A stretch of DNA of 64,000 bases from Emiliania huxleyi CCMP1516 (lineage: Eukaryota; Haptophyta; Isochrysidales; Noelaerhabdaceae), in contig NW_005200680.1 in assembly GCF_000372725.1 (NCBI RefSeq), positions 67,470-131,469 of the forward strand. Reading direction: 5' to 3'. The notes under the pieces were generated by a model. The model was not told where the DNA came from. It worked only from the letters and a program-made list of their open reading frames with translations, and did not search any database. Positions 36,401 to 47,670 of the stretch are shown here, piece by piece. Position 1 is the stretch's first letter. Every line of letters starts with the position of its first letter. Made by a program: the position numbers and the translations under genes.

Positions 36401-39400
36401 CCCTCCGCCACGGCCGACGACCAGCTCTCGATCCGCGCAACCTCGGCCGGGCTGCTCGCCTCGAGGAGCGCGCAGAGCATCCGCGCCGCGCACACCGCGG
36501 TCTGCTCCGCCGCCGCGGGCAGCGACCCCTCCGCCGGCGGCCGCGTCGGGCAGAGCGCACTCAGCGCGCCGAGCCGCACGCACGCCAGAAGGGCGGCGAG
36601 CGGGGGCGGCGGGAGGAGAGTGAGCGACGGGTGGCGGCCTCCGTGCCGCCCGAGCAGCAGTGCGTACGCCTCGAGCAGCAGCGCGCGGTGGCCCTCCTCC
36701 TCGCCGCCGCGCAACGACCCGCCCGCGGCGGCCAGCGTCGCCGCCTCTGTCGCAACCTTGCCCTCCGCCGCAGCGGCCGCCCGAGCAGCCTCCTCCTCCG
36801 CCTCCGCCTCCCGCCGTGCGATCGCCTCCGCCTCCTCCTCCCACTGCGCCGCCTCGTGCGTCGCCAGCGCCTCCGCCAGCTCCGCCTCCGCATCCTCCGC
36901 CAGCGCCGCGCTCAGCTGCGCAAGCGGGCCCTCCTCCTCGCGGCCCTCCTCCTCGCCCCGCAGCGGCGTCGCCTCCTCCTCGTCTCCTGCTCCCTGCGCC
37001 TTCGCGTGGAGCGGCGGCGGGAGCGGCGGCGGCCGAGGCGGCGGGAGCGGCGGCGGGAGCGGCGGCGGCGGCCGAGGCGAAGGCCGAGGAGGAACGGACT
37101 CCACCGAGTCCCCGCCAGCCTCCGAGACCGTCGTGAGCGGTGAGAGGGGCGTCGGGGCGTCTTCCTCCTCTGCCGTGACGTCCGCAGCGAGCGCCTCGGC
37201 CGCGTCCGTCTCCCCCGCCCCAGTCCACCCCGCTACCCTCGCCACCGCCGCTAGCCGCTCCTCCCTCACCCGACGCATCTCCTCTTGCACCTGTCGCGTG
37301 CTGGCTGCCGTCGTGCCTATCGCCGCCTCCTTCGCCACCGCCGCATGCGCCTCTAGTCCCCGCCCCTCCTCGGTCCCCTCCTCGCCCCCCTCCTCGGCAG
37401 CCTCCTCCGCGCCGCCCCCCACCGCCGCGTCGTCGCCTCCCGCGAAGTCGCTCAGCTGCACGAGCGCCTCGAGCAACTGCTCGCCCCACCCGGCCGGCGA
37501 GGCGAGCTCCGTGCCGCCGCCGCAAGCGATGAAGAGCCGGACGTACAGCCCGCCCACGAGGAGCTCCGCCGCCTAGACACTTCCTAGACACTTCCTAGAC
37601 ACTTCCTAGGCGTACAGCCCGCCCGCGAGGAGCTCCGCCGCCTGCTCGGGGTAGACGACGCGCGGCGGCGTGCCGATGGAGTACGGCCTGTCCTCGGGTC
37701 TGGGGCCGCCCCCCGTCCGCGAGGCGACCAGCTCGGCGCAGAACGGCGCGACGGCGCGGAGGAGCGCCTCGTGCACAAAAAGAGCTGTCAACAGAAGAGC
37801 TGTGAATAGAAGAGCTGCGAACAGGACGGCGCGGAAAGAGCGCCTCGTGCAGCGTGGTGCGGAGCGAGGCGCCCCACAGAGTGTTTGGCGACGGGTTGTC
37901 CGAGCAAAACGCATCGAGGAAGTCGCGCGGCTCCGGCGCCTCGAGGCGGGACACGAAGTTACTTAATAAATACGAATTACTCATATTTAATTAATAATTA
38001 CGGCGCCTCGAGGCGGGACACGAGGCCGGCGGGGAGGAGCGAGGCGAGCAACGGCGGCGCGCCGGCGGGCTCATACGAGTTGTGGTACGCGTGCAGAAAA
38101 TGCGCCTTCGCGGGGGCTCCGAGAAGGCTAAAGGGAGGGGCCTATCAGCGGGGAACATCTGCACGCGGGATGGGTGAGTGCGCCGCTGCAAAGAGCATCC
38201 GCCCCTCCGACGGCGAGGCGGAGAGGAGGACGAAGAGCGGAGCGCCCGAGGGCCGCAATGCCTCGCGAGCCGGTTGCCTAGTGAACTACGACTCCGTAAT
38301 TAGTCATAGCTCATTAATAATTGCAGCGCCTCGCAAGCCGGCGGCCTAGTGGGTTACTCGGCAGCCGGTGACTCGAGCTGAGTGAGATCGCCTCGCCACG
38401 CGAGCAGGCTCTGCCAAGAGTCGCACAGCTCCAGCAGCAGCTCAATCAGCCGCGCGAGCACGGCGGGCCGCTCGGCGGACAGAAGCGCCGCCGCCAGCCT
38501 GCCGGCGTTTGGCGCGCAAGCGAGTCGCCGCGCCAGCCGCGGGCTCGCGCGCGCCACGCCCTGCAGGAGCTCGAGCGCGACTGCCACGGCGCCGTACAGC
38601 GACTCCTCCCCCCCCACCTACGCACAACCTTCGCGTGCCGCCGCAGCCTCTCACAAGCCCGCACAACACACACACACCCCTCGCCGACTGGCACGCTGCA
38701 CGGCTGCGGCTCGTCCCGCCGCCGCCGCCGCCGCCGCCGCCGTCCGCCTTCGCCCCGTTGCCATTGGCCGCCGCCCCTCCACCCCCCGCCGCCCCTCCAC
38801 CCCCCGCCGCCCCTCCACCCCCCGCCGCCCCTCCACCCCCCGCCGCCCCTCCACCCCCCGCCGCCCCTCCACCCCCCGCCGCCTCCGCCCCCTGCTTGCC
38901 GTCTGCCCCCTCGCCCTCGGAGGAGAGTTGGGCCAGCGCGGCGGCGGTGTGCGCATCCTGTTCACAGCTCTTCTGTTCACAGCTCCTCTCTCCACAGCTC
39001 GTGCGGCGGCGAGGTGCGCATACCTCGTGCAGCGGCAAGCGCGCGAGCAGGCCGGTGAGCGCCTCGAGGCCTCCCGCCTCCGCCAGGGGCAGCGCGTTGG
39101 CCGGCGCCGCCAGCAGCGACACTCGCAGCGTGTCGAGCGCAGCGTGCAGCTGCGGCACCGGCAGCGCGGGCCGGCGCAGCAGCGAGACGAGCCAAGCGAG
39201 GCACGGCAGCGGTGCGCCGTGCGGGGAGCACGAGGCGGCGTAGCTCACCCCGAGCGCGCGGAGCAGCGGAACTAGGCGCGCGCCGTCCGCCTCTGCCGCA
39301 CAAGCCGCACCCACCGCGGCGACGAAGCCGGGGGGCACGGGAGGGCCGCACCCCTCCGCCTCCGGCCGCCGCCCGCTCAGCGCCTTGACGAGAGGGCCGA

Positions 39401-41723
39401 GGTAGTAGGGCGCGACGTACGCCTCCGCCTCGACGGGCGGGTACTTGACACGAAACGAGCCGCCCTCCCACTCCGCCTCGCCCGCCGCCGCCGCGCGCCC
39501 ACCCGCCGCGCGCGCGATCGCGTGCTGCTGCTCGAGCTCGGCCAGCTCTCTGCCGCACGCGTCGTGCAGCGCCGCCTAACTCATTCGCTCTTCGTTAGCT
39601 CTGCTAACTAGCTAAATCTCTGCTCGTCGTGCAGCGCCGCCAGCTCCGATGGGTCCCAGACGAGGCGCGGCTCGTACGCAGCCGTGCCGAGCGCCTCCCA
39701 CAGCGCGGGCCAGTTCCCGGCGGGCAGCTCGTCGGCGTGCCGCACCTGCGGGCCGCCGGAGGTCTGAAGCGGCGCGACTCGACGCCCCTCTGCGGGCGGG
39801 CGGTGGTCGGCGGGGCGCACCGCACGCACGAACCGCTCCTTCTCGGCGCGGCTGCCGAGCCGCCGCAGCTTGCCGGCGAGGCATGCGGCCGCCTAATCCA
39901 TTCACTCTGCATTGGCGGTGCTCCGACTTCGCTCTGAACTCGGCGAGGCACGCGGCCGCCGCTCGCGACTCTGCGGTGCCCCGTCCGGCGGCTCCCCCGT
40001 CCGGCTCGAGGCTCGCGAGGCGCGCCTGCAGAGGCGGCGTAGAGAAGGGTCAGGGGAGACATTGCCCGCCCGACGGCCCCTCGAGCGCCTCTCGAGGCTC
40101 TGCGAGCCGCGCCAGCTTCCGCTCGAGCGCCGCCGGCTCGGGCGGAGGCGTGGCTGGCGGAGGCCGCTCGAGGTGCCTAATCAATTCATGACTTGAATTC
40201 TCTGGCCGAATTCATTGACTAACTCTGGCGGAGGGCGCTCGAGGCGCCTCTCGACCAGCGCAGGCGGCACCATCCTGCCCAGCTGGCCGAGGGCGGGCGG
40301 GCAGCAGTCGCACAGCAGACCGACTAGGCGGCGGCACGCCTCGTCCTCAGGGAGGGCAGCGCCCTCGCCGCCTTCGCCGCGCGGGCTCTCGATGCGCACG
40401 CTCTTGGCCTTGGTCTTCCGTGCGGCGGGCGCCTCCTCCCACTGATGCCGCGGCCCCGATGGCGTGCGCACCAGCCGCTCGACGGGTGCGCCCGTCGCCA
40501 GGGGGAGCAGCCAGAGGAGCGCGCCTGCAGGACGGCTCCGAGAAGAGTCACTGCTAGCCTCGCAGGGCAGCGGAGGTCCACGGCAGCCGCGCCGCAGCGG
40601 GCGGCGGAGAGTTGGGCGGCGCGGTACTGCGCCTCGTCGCACTCGAGCAGCACCGCCTGGAGGAAGGTTCCGAGAAGGTTCCGAGAAGGTACTGCGCCTC
40701 GTCGCACTCGAGCAGCGCCGCCTGCAGCACCGCCTGCGCGCGCCGCCGCACCGAGCCGCATGGGTGGCAGCACAGCCGCAGCAGGGTGAGCGCCTGGCGG
40801 CGCGCGACGAGTTGACGGATGAGCCGATGCCCCAAAAAGAGAGTGCGCAACCCCAGAGAGTCGAACTGGTCGAGCGCCTGCGGTCTATCTCCCCCATATC
40901 TCCCCCTATCTCCCCCTATCTCGAGCTGGTCGAGCGCCTGCGGTCTATCTCCCCCATATCTCCCCCATATCTCCCCCTATACCGAGCTGGTCGAGCGCCT
41001 GCGGTCTATCTCCCCCATATCTCCCCATATCTCCCCCATATCTCCCCATATCTCGAGCTGGTCGAGCGCCTGTGGCGAGAGGCCGTCGCAGAGCGAGAGC
41101 GTGAGGCCGTACTCGGTCGACGCCTCTCGCGTCGAGAGCAGCGAGACGAGGATCTCGAGCAGCGGCTCGCCCACCTCGCGCCGCAGCGAGCGGAGCCGCG
41201 GCGCGGCGGTGCCGAGCGAGCCGACTAGAGACGCGAGCGCCGCTGCGCCGCCGCAGAGGTGAAAGTGCGCTCGCGCGGCGCGCTCGAGCTTCTCGTCCGC
41301 GTCGCCGCTGGCGTCGGGAAGCCGGACGATGGCGAGGACGAGGTCGAGGAGCGCACCCAGCCGCGTCGGCCCCTCGCCCACCGCCGAGGCGACGCCGTGC
41401 GGCGGAGGCAGGCAGCCCCGCAGCAGAGGCTGGAGCGGGTGGCGTGGGAGGAGGGCATAGAGGCCGCGGGCACCGAGCAGCCGCGCCGTCGCGCTCAGCA
41501 GCGGCCCTATCGAAGGCGAAGGGCAGGCGAGCTCCGTCTCGCAGAGGCAAAGCATCATCTCTAGGATGCGCTTATCTGAGAGCAGGCTCAGCGACGAGCG
41601 CTCCACCTCCGCCACGACCTCGCTCACCGCGCTGTAGTCTCGCGCGACCCGCTGCAGCCGCGCGAGCACGGCGTTGTTGAGCGCCGCCGACTCGCGACGA
41701 GATTGGAAGATGTGCTTCAACAT
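33441..41723 (-). CDS. RME-8/DNAJC13 homologue lacking the J domain
   Basis: Multi-exon gene read from 41723 (ATG; preceding exon possible: TAGRHGVLAMLKHIFQSRRE is open upstream to an AG at 41754). Order of segments: armadillo-like helices (SLLSDKRILEMMLCLCETEL); LGRMVPPALVERR; IWN-like module 1 (PRLVWDPSELAALHD ... WEGGSFRVKYPPVEAEAYVA, PYYL); LARRLACAPNAGRLAAALLS; module 2 (NPSPNTLWGASLRTTLHEAL ... LLVGGLYVRLFIACGGG); a 250-residue acidic/Pro-rich linker; helical repeats; module 3 (GLRVGGVYVAHFNAASG); and module 4 start (ADAEHTSGGRTWNAGARDEL). This order matches DNAJC13/RME-8, an endosomal Hsc70 cochaperone. The J domain expected after module 2 is absent from an unbroken frame, and about 350 N-terminal and 200 C-terminal residues of the animal protein are not found. 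About ten introns show duplicated exon flanks. Confidence 0.75.
38764..38885. repeat. 15-bp tandem repeat (CCGCCCCTCCACCCC)n in RME-8 intron
   Basis: About eight units in a non-coding part between exons of the RME-8 homologue. Confidence 0.9.
40880..41060. repeat. intron repeat with four copies of an exon-derived 20-mer and ATATCTCCCC decamers
   Basis: GAGCTGGTCGAGCGCCTG(C/T)G occurs at 40863 (as GAACTGG...), 40922, 40983 and 41055. The copies are separated by CGGTCTATCTCCCCCATATC-type decamers. The first and last copies are the exon edges. Confidence 0.85.
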
Positions 41724-41754
41724 GGCAAGCACGCCGTGCCGGCCAGCTGTGTAC

Positions 41755-43030
41755 AGGGAAGCGAGCAGTCAAGAATTACGCACGCGCCCTCAGCGGAGCT
41801 GGGAAGAGGACCGCCGCAAGCGGCGTGGCGTGGAGCGGTTGAGCATCCCTCCGGGGGCCCCTCTGCGCCGGGGAGGCGTTGTTGGAGGCTAGGACGCAAG
41901 CGTCCGTCGCCCTTTTCAAACTCGGGGCCCACTCCGCTACGCTCCGACCCGAATTTGGAGGGCCTAAAAGTTTAAGGTGTTGCTGCGCAAAAGGGGTCGG
42001 ACAGGGCGCAGCTCATGCTAAGAGCTAGAAGGGGAGCTAGAGAGAACGACTACCCTGTCCCGTTATTGCGTACACCAACACCACAAAAGCTCTCTCTCTC
42101 CTGTCCTCACTCTCTCAGAGGGAGGGGGGTCACAATTACCGAGTCTCTCGACTAGCTGCCACGTTGCCGACCGAGAGCGGATATCCTCCTGCTCCGCAAG
42201 GAGGGTGGCCAAGGCTAAAGTCTTGCCGCACTCATTCTCCTCGGTTGAAGAGCTCGTCGGAGGCTGCGTCACGACGGGAGGGTCGCGACAGCAGTCCTCG
42301 GGCGAGCCGAGGCGCATGTCCAACCAGCACTGGGACTCGTTGTGACGGCAGACGCCGGCTGCCTCTCCAACCGCTTCTGCAGCGTCCTTCTTTGCCCGTG
42401 CATGGGCTCGATCCGATTCCGCAGCGTGTCGTCCCCAGCGGCGGTGCTGCGCGGGAGGCGGCCGCGGGCACGCTGGGCTCAGCTGAAGGCTTGCGTCCGT
42501 CCACGGCCCAGATCATGGTTTCTGCGCGGTATTCGGATTTTGCTTTTTGTTCGTGTGGGGGTATATTGCAGATTTGTCAATGGTACCGCGTCTGCGACGC
42601 GGGCGCCTTGCGAGCAGAGCCCTTAGGACACCCGTTATAAATAAAATGGACACCTCTACTAGGAGATGGGTAAAAAGGAACAGGCCCGCCTCCGCCTCCT
42701 CCGCCATCCCCTTCCTTGCTCCCCTGCTACCCCCTCCCTCCCCCCCCCCTCCCCCCCCCTCCCTCGCCACCTCCTCCCTCGCCGTCTCCTCCCTCACCAC
42801 CCCCTCCCTCGCCTCCCCCTCCCTCGCCACCTCCTCCCTCGCCGTTTCTCCCCTTGCCGCCTCCTCCCTCGCCGCCTCAAGTAAGCTGTCGCCGCGGAAG
42901 CTGGTCGACAGGTGCCTCGCAGCTGCGTATTCTCGTATTATCTTCGAGTAAGGCGTCTCGCAGCTGCGTATTCTTGTATTCTCGTCGATTAGTGTAGGTA
43001 CTGCGTGGGGGCGGTACGTATTCCCGTATC
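41755..43030. other. no gene recognised; repeats and Pro/Ser-coding simple sequence
   Basis: 41755-42700 shows no supported exon. 42730-42880 is (CCCTCGCCACCTCCT)-like simple sequence that opens several frames. GTCTCGCAGCTGCGTATTCT recurs with GGTGCCTCGCAGCTGCGTATTCT at 42914 and 42953. Upstream exons of the RME-8 homologue, if any, were not found here. Confidence 0.5.
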
Positions 43031-43035
43031 ACGTA

Positions 43036-43350
43036 TCACTAGCTCCGAGTAGAGGGGGCGTCCTTGCAGTTAAGGGGAAACCTGGTACGCGGGGCTAACC
43101 CTCGGAGAGTATTCTTTAGCTCCGAGTAGAGGGGGCGTTCCGCAGCTAGGGGGACCCACAGCGCGAGGGAAAAATTCCGCCGCTGGGGGAACCCTGGAGC
43201 GCAGAACCAACCCTCGGAGACCCGTGTTATGGCCCTGCGAACGCGCACCCCCCCACGGTCGAGGAAGAGGGTGCGTTCTGCAGTTAAGGGGTAACCCGGT
43301 ACACGGAACTATCCCTCGGAGACGTGTTATGGCCCTGCGACCGCGCACCC
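43036..43350 (+). repeat. three diverged ~110-bp repeat units (TAGCTCCGAGTAGAGG family)
   Basis: Units begin TAGCTCCGAGTAGAGGGGGC and end AACCCTCGGAGA(C)CCGTGTTATGGCCCTG. They begin at about 43038, 43119 and 43258. A further partial unit lies at 44093-44150. Confidence 0.7.
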
Positions 43351-43351
43351 C

Positions 43352-43860
43352 CGGGGCTAGGGCTCTCTAGCCCGTAACCCAATCCCGATCATCCGGCCCG
43401 CTGGGTGCGCTTCTTAGCTCCCCGGCCCTGGATGTGAGGCTGCTAACTGCACTCCAAGTGCTCCAAGGTCCTCCCCGCCCTGCGGTCTTTGTGCAGGGTT
43501 CTTTGTAAAATTCTTTGTGGGTGTGGTCGGCGACTAGCCGGGGTCGTCCTCCCGATGGGGGACTAGCACTAGCCGTCTTCCACATGGTACACCCTAGTGC
43601 GACGGTGCGTGGAGCACTACACCCTTTATATCTTGCGCGGTCAAAAGAATTTTACAATGACTCCCTCGCACAACACTGTGGGCACGGGACTGGCGCGCAC
43701 TGGCACTAACACAGGTACACCACAGGAGCCGCCTGAACAACTCCTGCAAGGGCAAAAAAGTAAAAGAATTTGTGGGCCACCTTAGCTCCCCGGCCCTGGT
43801 CCCTGGATGTGAGTGAGGCTGCCGACTGCACTCCAAGTGCTCCAAGTGCACCAGAAAGGA
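43352..43860 (+). repeat. dispersed repeat cluster (copies of 2150-2330 family and SINE-like copy b)
   Basis: 43352-43480 repeats 2150-2270. 43644-43740 is SINE-like copy b (AAAAGAATTTTACAATGACT ... GGACTGGCGCGCACTGGCAC ... GGAGCCGCCTGAACAACTCC). 43780-43860 is a second copy of the CTTAGCTCCCCGGCCCTGG block. AAAATTCTTTGTGGG occurs at 43507 and AAAAGAATTTGTGGG at 43760, in opposite orientation. Confidence 0.65.
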
Positions 43861-44459
43861 CACAGCAGACGGCCCCCTCAGGGGCCGTCGTCATCGAACA
43901 AGTCGATTTCTGCACGATTTAGCCCTTCCGAGCCGTTATCCTGACCATCGGGAGGAAGGACCGAGAGGAGAGGGGAGCCCCCCCGGAAGCCGGAACGCGA
44001 ACGGGGGCAAGGAGACCGTGCGGAGGGATCCTGAGTGGCGACGCCGTCGCCGAGTGGGAGTGTGTGTCGTCACGTGTCCATGTCGGGTGTTTACTAGCTC
44101 CGAGTAGAGGTTGGGGCGTTCTGCTGCTAGGGCCTAGGGGAAACCCGGAGCGCGGTCGAGCCGCGCGTCGAGCAGGGCCGTGAGCACAGGTCGCCCTTGG
44201 CCAGCTCGTCGGGGAGCAAAAGGGCGCTCATGCCGGCAGCGAAAAAGAAAGCGACATATAACTGGCGAGCAAGTTTCTTTTCTCCCCATCTGGTCCGCGT
44301 GCAGGTGTGGACCCTGTCCTCCTCCCCCCTCCTTTTTTATGTGAGTTTTACAAAAACCACCCACAACCACACCCACACACACTCCGCGGTTTTTTTCTTC
44401 CGCGCGGAGCAAATCGACCTCTCCGAAGCCCCACGGTCTCTTGCGCGCAACTCTGCGCG

Positions 44460-45022
44460 ATGACTGCACTCCTGGTCTCTGCTACGCTCCCAGCGTCACT
44501 CCTCCTGCCGCTCGCGCCGCGGGTAGCACCGCGGTTTACCTGCGACATGTCGGTTGGAGCGAAACACTTCCTTTCCGACCTGGCGCCACACCATCGCATG
44601 GGCGGTGCGGCTGCCGCCGAGCGTTCACCGCGAGCCTTGGACTGTAGGAGTTCCTGGGGCCGTGCCGCTTCGTGGTCCAAGGAGAAGGCGCGATACTCGA
44701 GGCGGTGGGTGCGTTCGAGGAGCTGCGCGTCTCGGAGACACCCAAGGGTGCGCTCGCCACGGTGTCGGTGGGTGACAGCTTCGAGTGCCATGTCCGCCTC
44801 AAGGAGGTTGCTTCCGCGTCGTTCGTCAGCAAGGAGAAGCCGGACGGCAAGGCCCTGCACATCGTCAGGCTGCTTGACAAGGAGGGTGGGCCGCTGCTGT
44901 CTGCCATCCTGCACGCCGGCCCCGACGGCTATGAGGACGGGGCCGTGAGCTTCTTCGAGCGCCTGCGCGAGAAGTTCGGCGCGACCGTGGATATCACCGA
45001 CGACCTCGAGGGAGAGGACTAA
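44460..45022 (+). CDS. small secreted/organelle-targeted protein, one GC-AG intron
   Basis: ATG 44460 gives a hydrophobic leader (MTALLVSATLPASLLLPLAP, RVAPRF), then MSVGAKHFLSDL. Removing 44583-44647 (GC...AG) joins this in frame to EFLGPCRFVVQGEGAILEAV, GAFEELRVSETPKGALATVS, VGDSFECHVRLKEVASASFV, SKEKPDGKALHIVRLLDKEG and ends TVDITDDLEGED, stop 45020-45022. The leader suggests the ER or a plastid. The beta-rich pattern of the mature part recalls HutX/ChuX-like heme-utilisation proteins, but no diagnostic residue confirms it, so treat function as unknown. The total is about 165 residues. Confidence 0.6.
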
Positions 45023-45064
45023 GCCGCGCGCAACACGGTTGTCAATAGCGTCGGCGGCCCGCAA

Positions 45065-45128
45065 ACACACACACATGCATACACACGCAACACGCACGCA
45101 CACACACACACACACACATACACATACA

Positions 45129-45189
<61 letters not shown>

Positions 45190-45190
45190 C
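45065..45190 (+). repeat. (CA)n microsatellite
   Basis: Interrupted then pure CA repeat, longest run about 45128-45187, directly 3' of the preceding gene. Confidence 0.95.
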
Positions 45191-45574
45191 GACACATATG
45201 TCGTTAGATGTACGTTGCGGTTGGGAGCACGCGAGCATGGCGAGATGCGCATCATCGAGGCATGAGACACAAAAAGACCGAAACGAGTCGGATGGAACGT
45301 GAGAATACGCTCACACGACACTTCGATCTTCGCGTGTTCGACAACCCTTCCCTGACCGCTGACGGGGGGGCTGCACACAAAAACGCGACCAGAGATAGAG
45401 AACAGCGGATTGCGAGCTGCATGTGCCGCATTCGCATGCAAGCTCCGGTACTATGCGAGACATGCGAGACGCGGCGAGAACAGTAGCGAGCGAGGCGGGA
45501 GCACGAAGGAGTACTCGGCCGCTAAGGAGTACACAGCGCAAACATCGCACGGTAAGCGGCGCGGCGCGCCGTTG

Positions 45575-46276
45575 TCAGGCCGCCTCGAGCGGCGCCCGGA
45601 AGGGCGATGCGTCAAACAGCAGCTTCGCGCCGGCGCCGTCCGACCAAAACGCGAGCTGTGCGCCGACCTCCTCAACCACGCTCTCGGGCAGCTCGACGAG
45701 GCACTCGATCTCGAACCAGATCGCCCCCTCCCGGGCGCTGGTGCCCGCCTCCATCTGAGATGTCACCGCGCCGTGATCCTGCAGCAGCTGCGTGACGGTC
45801 AGCACGATGCCCGGCTTCTGAGGGCACTCGATCTTCAGCCGCCTCGTCACGGTGGCGTCCTCCGCCCCGCCGCCCGCGCTCTCGAGCGGCACGACCGAGA
45901 GCGACGCGCCCCCGGCGACGTGAGCCTCCAGCGTCTTGGAGAGCGTGGCGGCGGCCGACGCCGGCGTCGCCTCGGGCAGCCACAGCGCCATTAGCAAGGA
46001 GTAGTGAGAGCCCAGCACAACCTTCTTGCTCGCCGCGATCGAGCCGCCGGCATCGTACACCGCGGCGGTCAGGTCGCGAATGGCTTGGGCACTGTTCAGG
46101 CCCGAGGACGTGATCAGCACATTCGGGGTCGACGCAAGATCCATCCTTTGCTTCGCCGGCGGCGGGCCGCCTAGCCCGTGGGACGCAGCGTCAGCGACGC
46201 TGCGGATCTTCGGCGGCGATGAGATGCTCCGCGTCGCGGCGGCTAGCAGACGGCCGCCGCGCGAGGGCGCTCGCAT
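45575..46276 (-). CDS. ACT-domain protein (GcvR-like)
   Basis: Intronless frame from ATG 46276 (MRAPSRGGRLLAAATRSISS), 233 residues. The Arg/Ser-rich N-terminus without acidic residues is consistent with mitochondrial or plastid import. Two ACT-like units follow: NVLITSSGLNSAQAIRDLTA, AVYDAGGSIAASKKVVLGSH; and RLKIECPQKPGIVLTVTQLL, QDHGAVTSQMEAGTSAREGA. The order (first ACT beginning with a short beta strand plus SGLNSAQ, second with PQKPGIV) resembles glycine-cleavage regulator GcvR-type tandem ACT proteins, which sense small ligands. A role in amino-acid control is inference. The plus-strand reading upstream also stays open, so the ATG region may be a divergent promoter with the gene at 46318. 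Confidence 0.8.
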   Translation of the reverse strand: MRAPSRGGRLLAAATRSISSPPKIRSVADAASHGLGGPPPAKQRMDLASTPNVLITSSGLNSAQAIRDLTAAVYDAGGSIAASKKVVLGSHYSLLMALWLPEATPASAAATLSKTLEAHVAGGASLSVVPLESAGGGAEDATVTRRLKIECPQKPGIVLTVTQLLQDHGAVTSQMEAGTSAREGAIWFEIECLVELPESVVEEVGAQLAFWSDGAGAKLLFDASPFRAPLEAA

Positions 46277-46317
46277 CACTCCTCCGGACCGCGCGGCCGT
46301 GACATTCTTTTTCTTAG

Positions 46318-47170
46318 GCTGGCTGCGGTCGCAAAGGCGAGGGCCAAGAGGGCAGCGGGCGACGACGGGAGCTCCGCCGCCACCAGCGCCGAAGCACGCC
46401 GACGCGCCAAGGTCTCGTCCGACGCAGCGCGCAAGGCGGCGTTCCACGCCCGCGGCTCGCAATACTTCATCTCGAGCCCCGGCGTCAGATACTCCTACGA
46501 GTGGCTCCTCCCCTGGGCCAACCACCCACGCCTTCTCGCGCAGCTGGACACCGTCCGTCGCCGCCGCCCACCGAAGAGAGCGCGTCGGGAGTACTACGGC
46601 ATGCTCTACCACGGCGCCACGCTCCTGCGCGATCACATCAACACCCCGGACGCGGGGCTCTACGTCGCCTTCCAGATCCTATCCAAGATGGTAACCATCA
46701 ACCATCTCCGCGAGGGCGGTAAGGAGCGGACCAAGTCGGAGATGCTCGGGCGCGTCCGGATGGTCATGACAGGCGGCCTGGCCAGCGGAAGCAATTGGGA
46801 CCCGCTCCCGCTCCTTACTGACAAGGCACGGGCGAAGTTCGCCGGTAAGGTCGGTGCGCCAGGGCCAGCAACCAACCCCGACGATGTCGGCGACGTCTAT
46901 CGTTACAGGTCAGGGGCCCCAGATACGCGAGGAAGATGCGTCATCGGCAAAGCGGGAAGCAAGAAGCGAACCTCGAACGAAAAAGTAGGCCCGAACCACG
47001 ACAACCGAGCCGTCAAGAGCGTTATTCTCACCCTCGACGACGTGTACGCCGCCTTCCCATCATACAATGCATATTGCACGAACGATTGCCTCAAGAGTGG
47101 TGTCGTCGGGTACGTCTCTCCACCCGGCCATTCCAACGGCCAGGCCGCTCGCTTAAGGCTGATTGGCTAG
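46318..47170 (+). CDS. hypothetical protein (first exon not identified)
   Basis: The frame opens right after TTCTTTTTCTTAG, a good 3' splice site, and reads AAFHARGSQYFISSPGVRYS, YEWLLPWANHPRLLAQLDTV, GMLYHGATLLRDHINTPDAG, LYVAFQILSKMVTINHLREG. It ends GHSNGQAARLRLIG, stop 47168-47170. Sequence is well mixed, with lower Ala than neighbouring genes. No domain recognised. The coding exon lies head-to-head with the ACT gene. A following frame at 47226-47684 (MWRDAAGHLVALLRQTALPD) might be another exon or gene but is weaker. Confidence 0.5.
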
Positions 47171-47670
47171 ACGAGCGGCCTACCTCCAACGGGGCTGACT
47201 GGCACAACGAGGAGAGGTCATCCGGATGTGGCGGGACGCCGCCGGGCACCTGGTTGCTCTCCTCCGCCAGACAGCCCTTCCCGACGGGGACGCCATCACC
47301 CTCGCCCAGGGATCTACAACGCTGTCTCAAGGTCCGACAGGTTCGGCACCGGGCACCGCCTCGGTATACAAAATGCGCCTGCGGGCGGACCCTCACAGAT
47401 CACAGATCACTACACAAGTGGAAAGCACGTCGTCGTCGTCCGTCCATCGTCGGCCCATTCCGTTGACTTCTACCCCCACCCACCGCGGAATGGACACCTC
47501 GCAGAAAACCAGTAGCGAGAGCAAGGTGGCCAAGCTGCGTGGCATTGCGGGGATCGCACGGGACGCGAGGGAGACGCTCCGCAAAAGTAGCGAGGCGCGC
47601 GGCCACCGCCCAAAGCACCCACCCTTTGCGAGCAGCACACCCGCCTCATCTTCTTGCCCAACTGTTGCCG

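Noticed and set aside
34778-37591. A second very long minus-strand frame (Arg/Gly-rich) and several plus-strand frames over the RME-8 locus
   Set aside because: GC-rich DNA opens shadow frames; only one frame carries the family modules and normal composition.
42547-42951. Pro/Ser-rich open frame
   Set aside because: It derives from (CCCTCGCC)-type simple sequence with no supporting motif or homologue.
45019-45441. Open frames of Thr-His or Val-Cys repeats over (CA)n tracts (also at 19463 and 56699)
   Set aside because: Dinucleotide repeats read as dipeptides; not genes.
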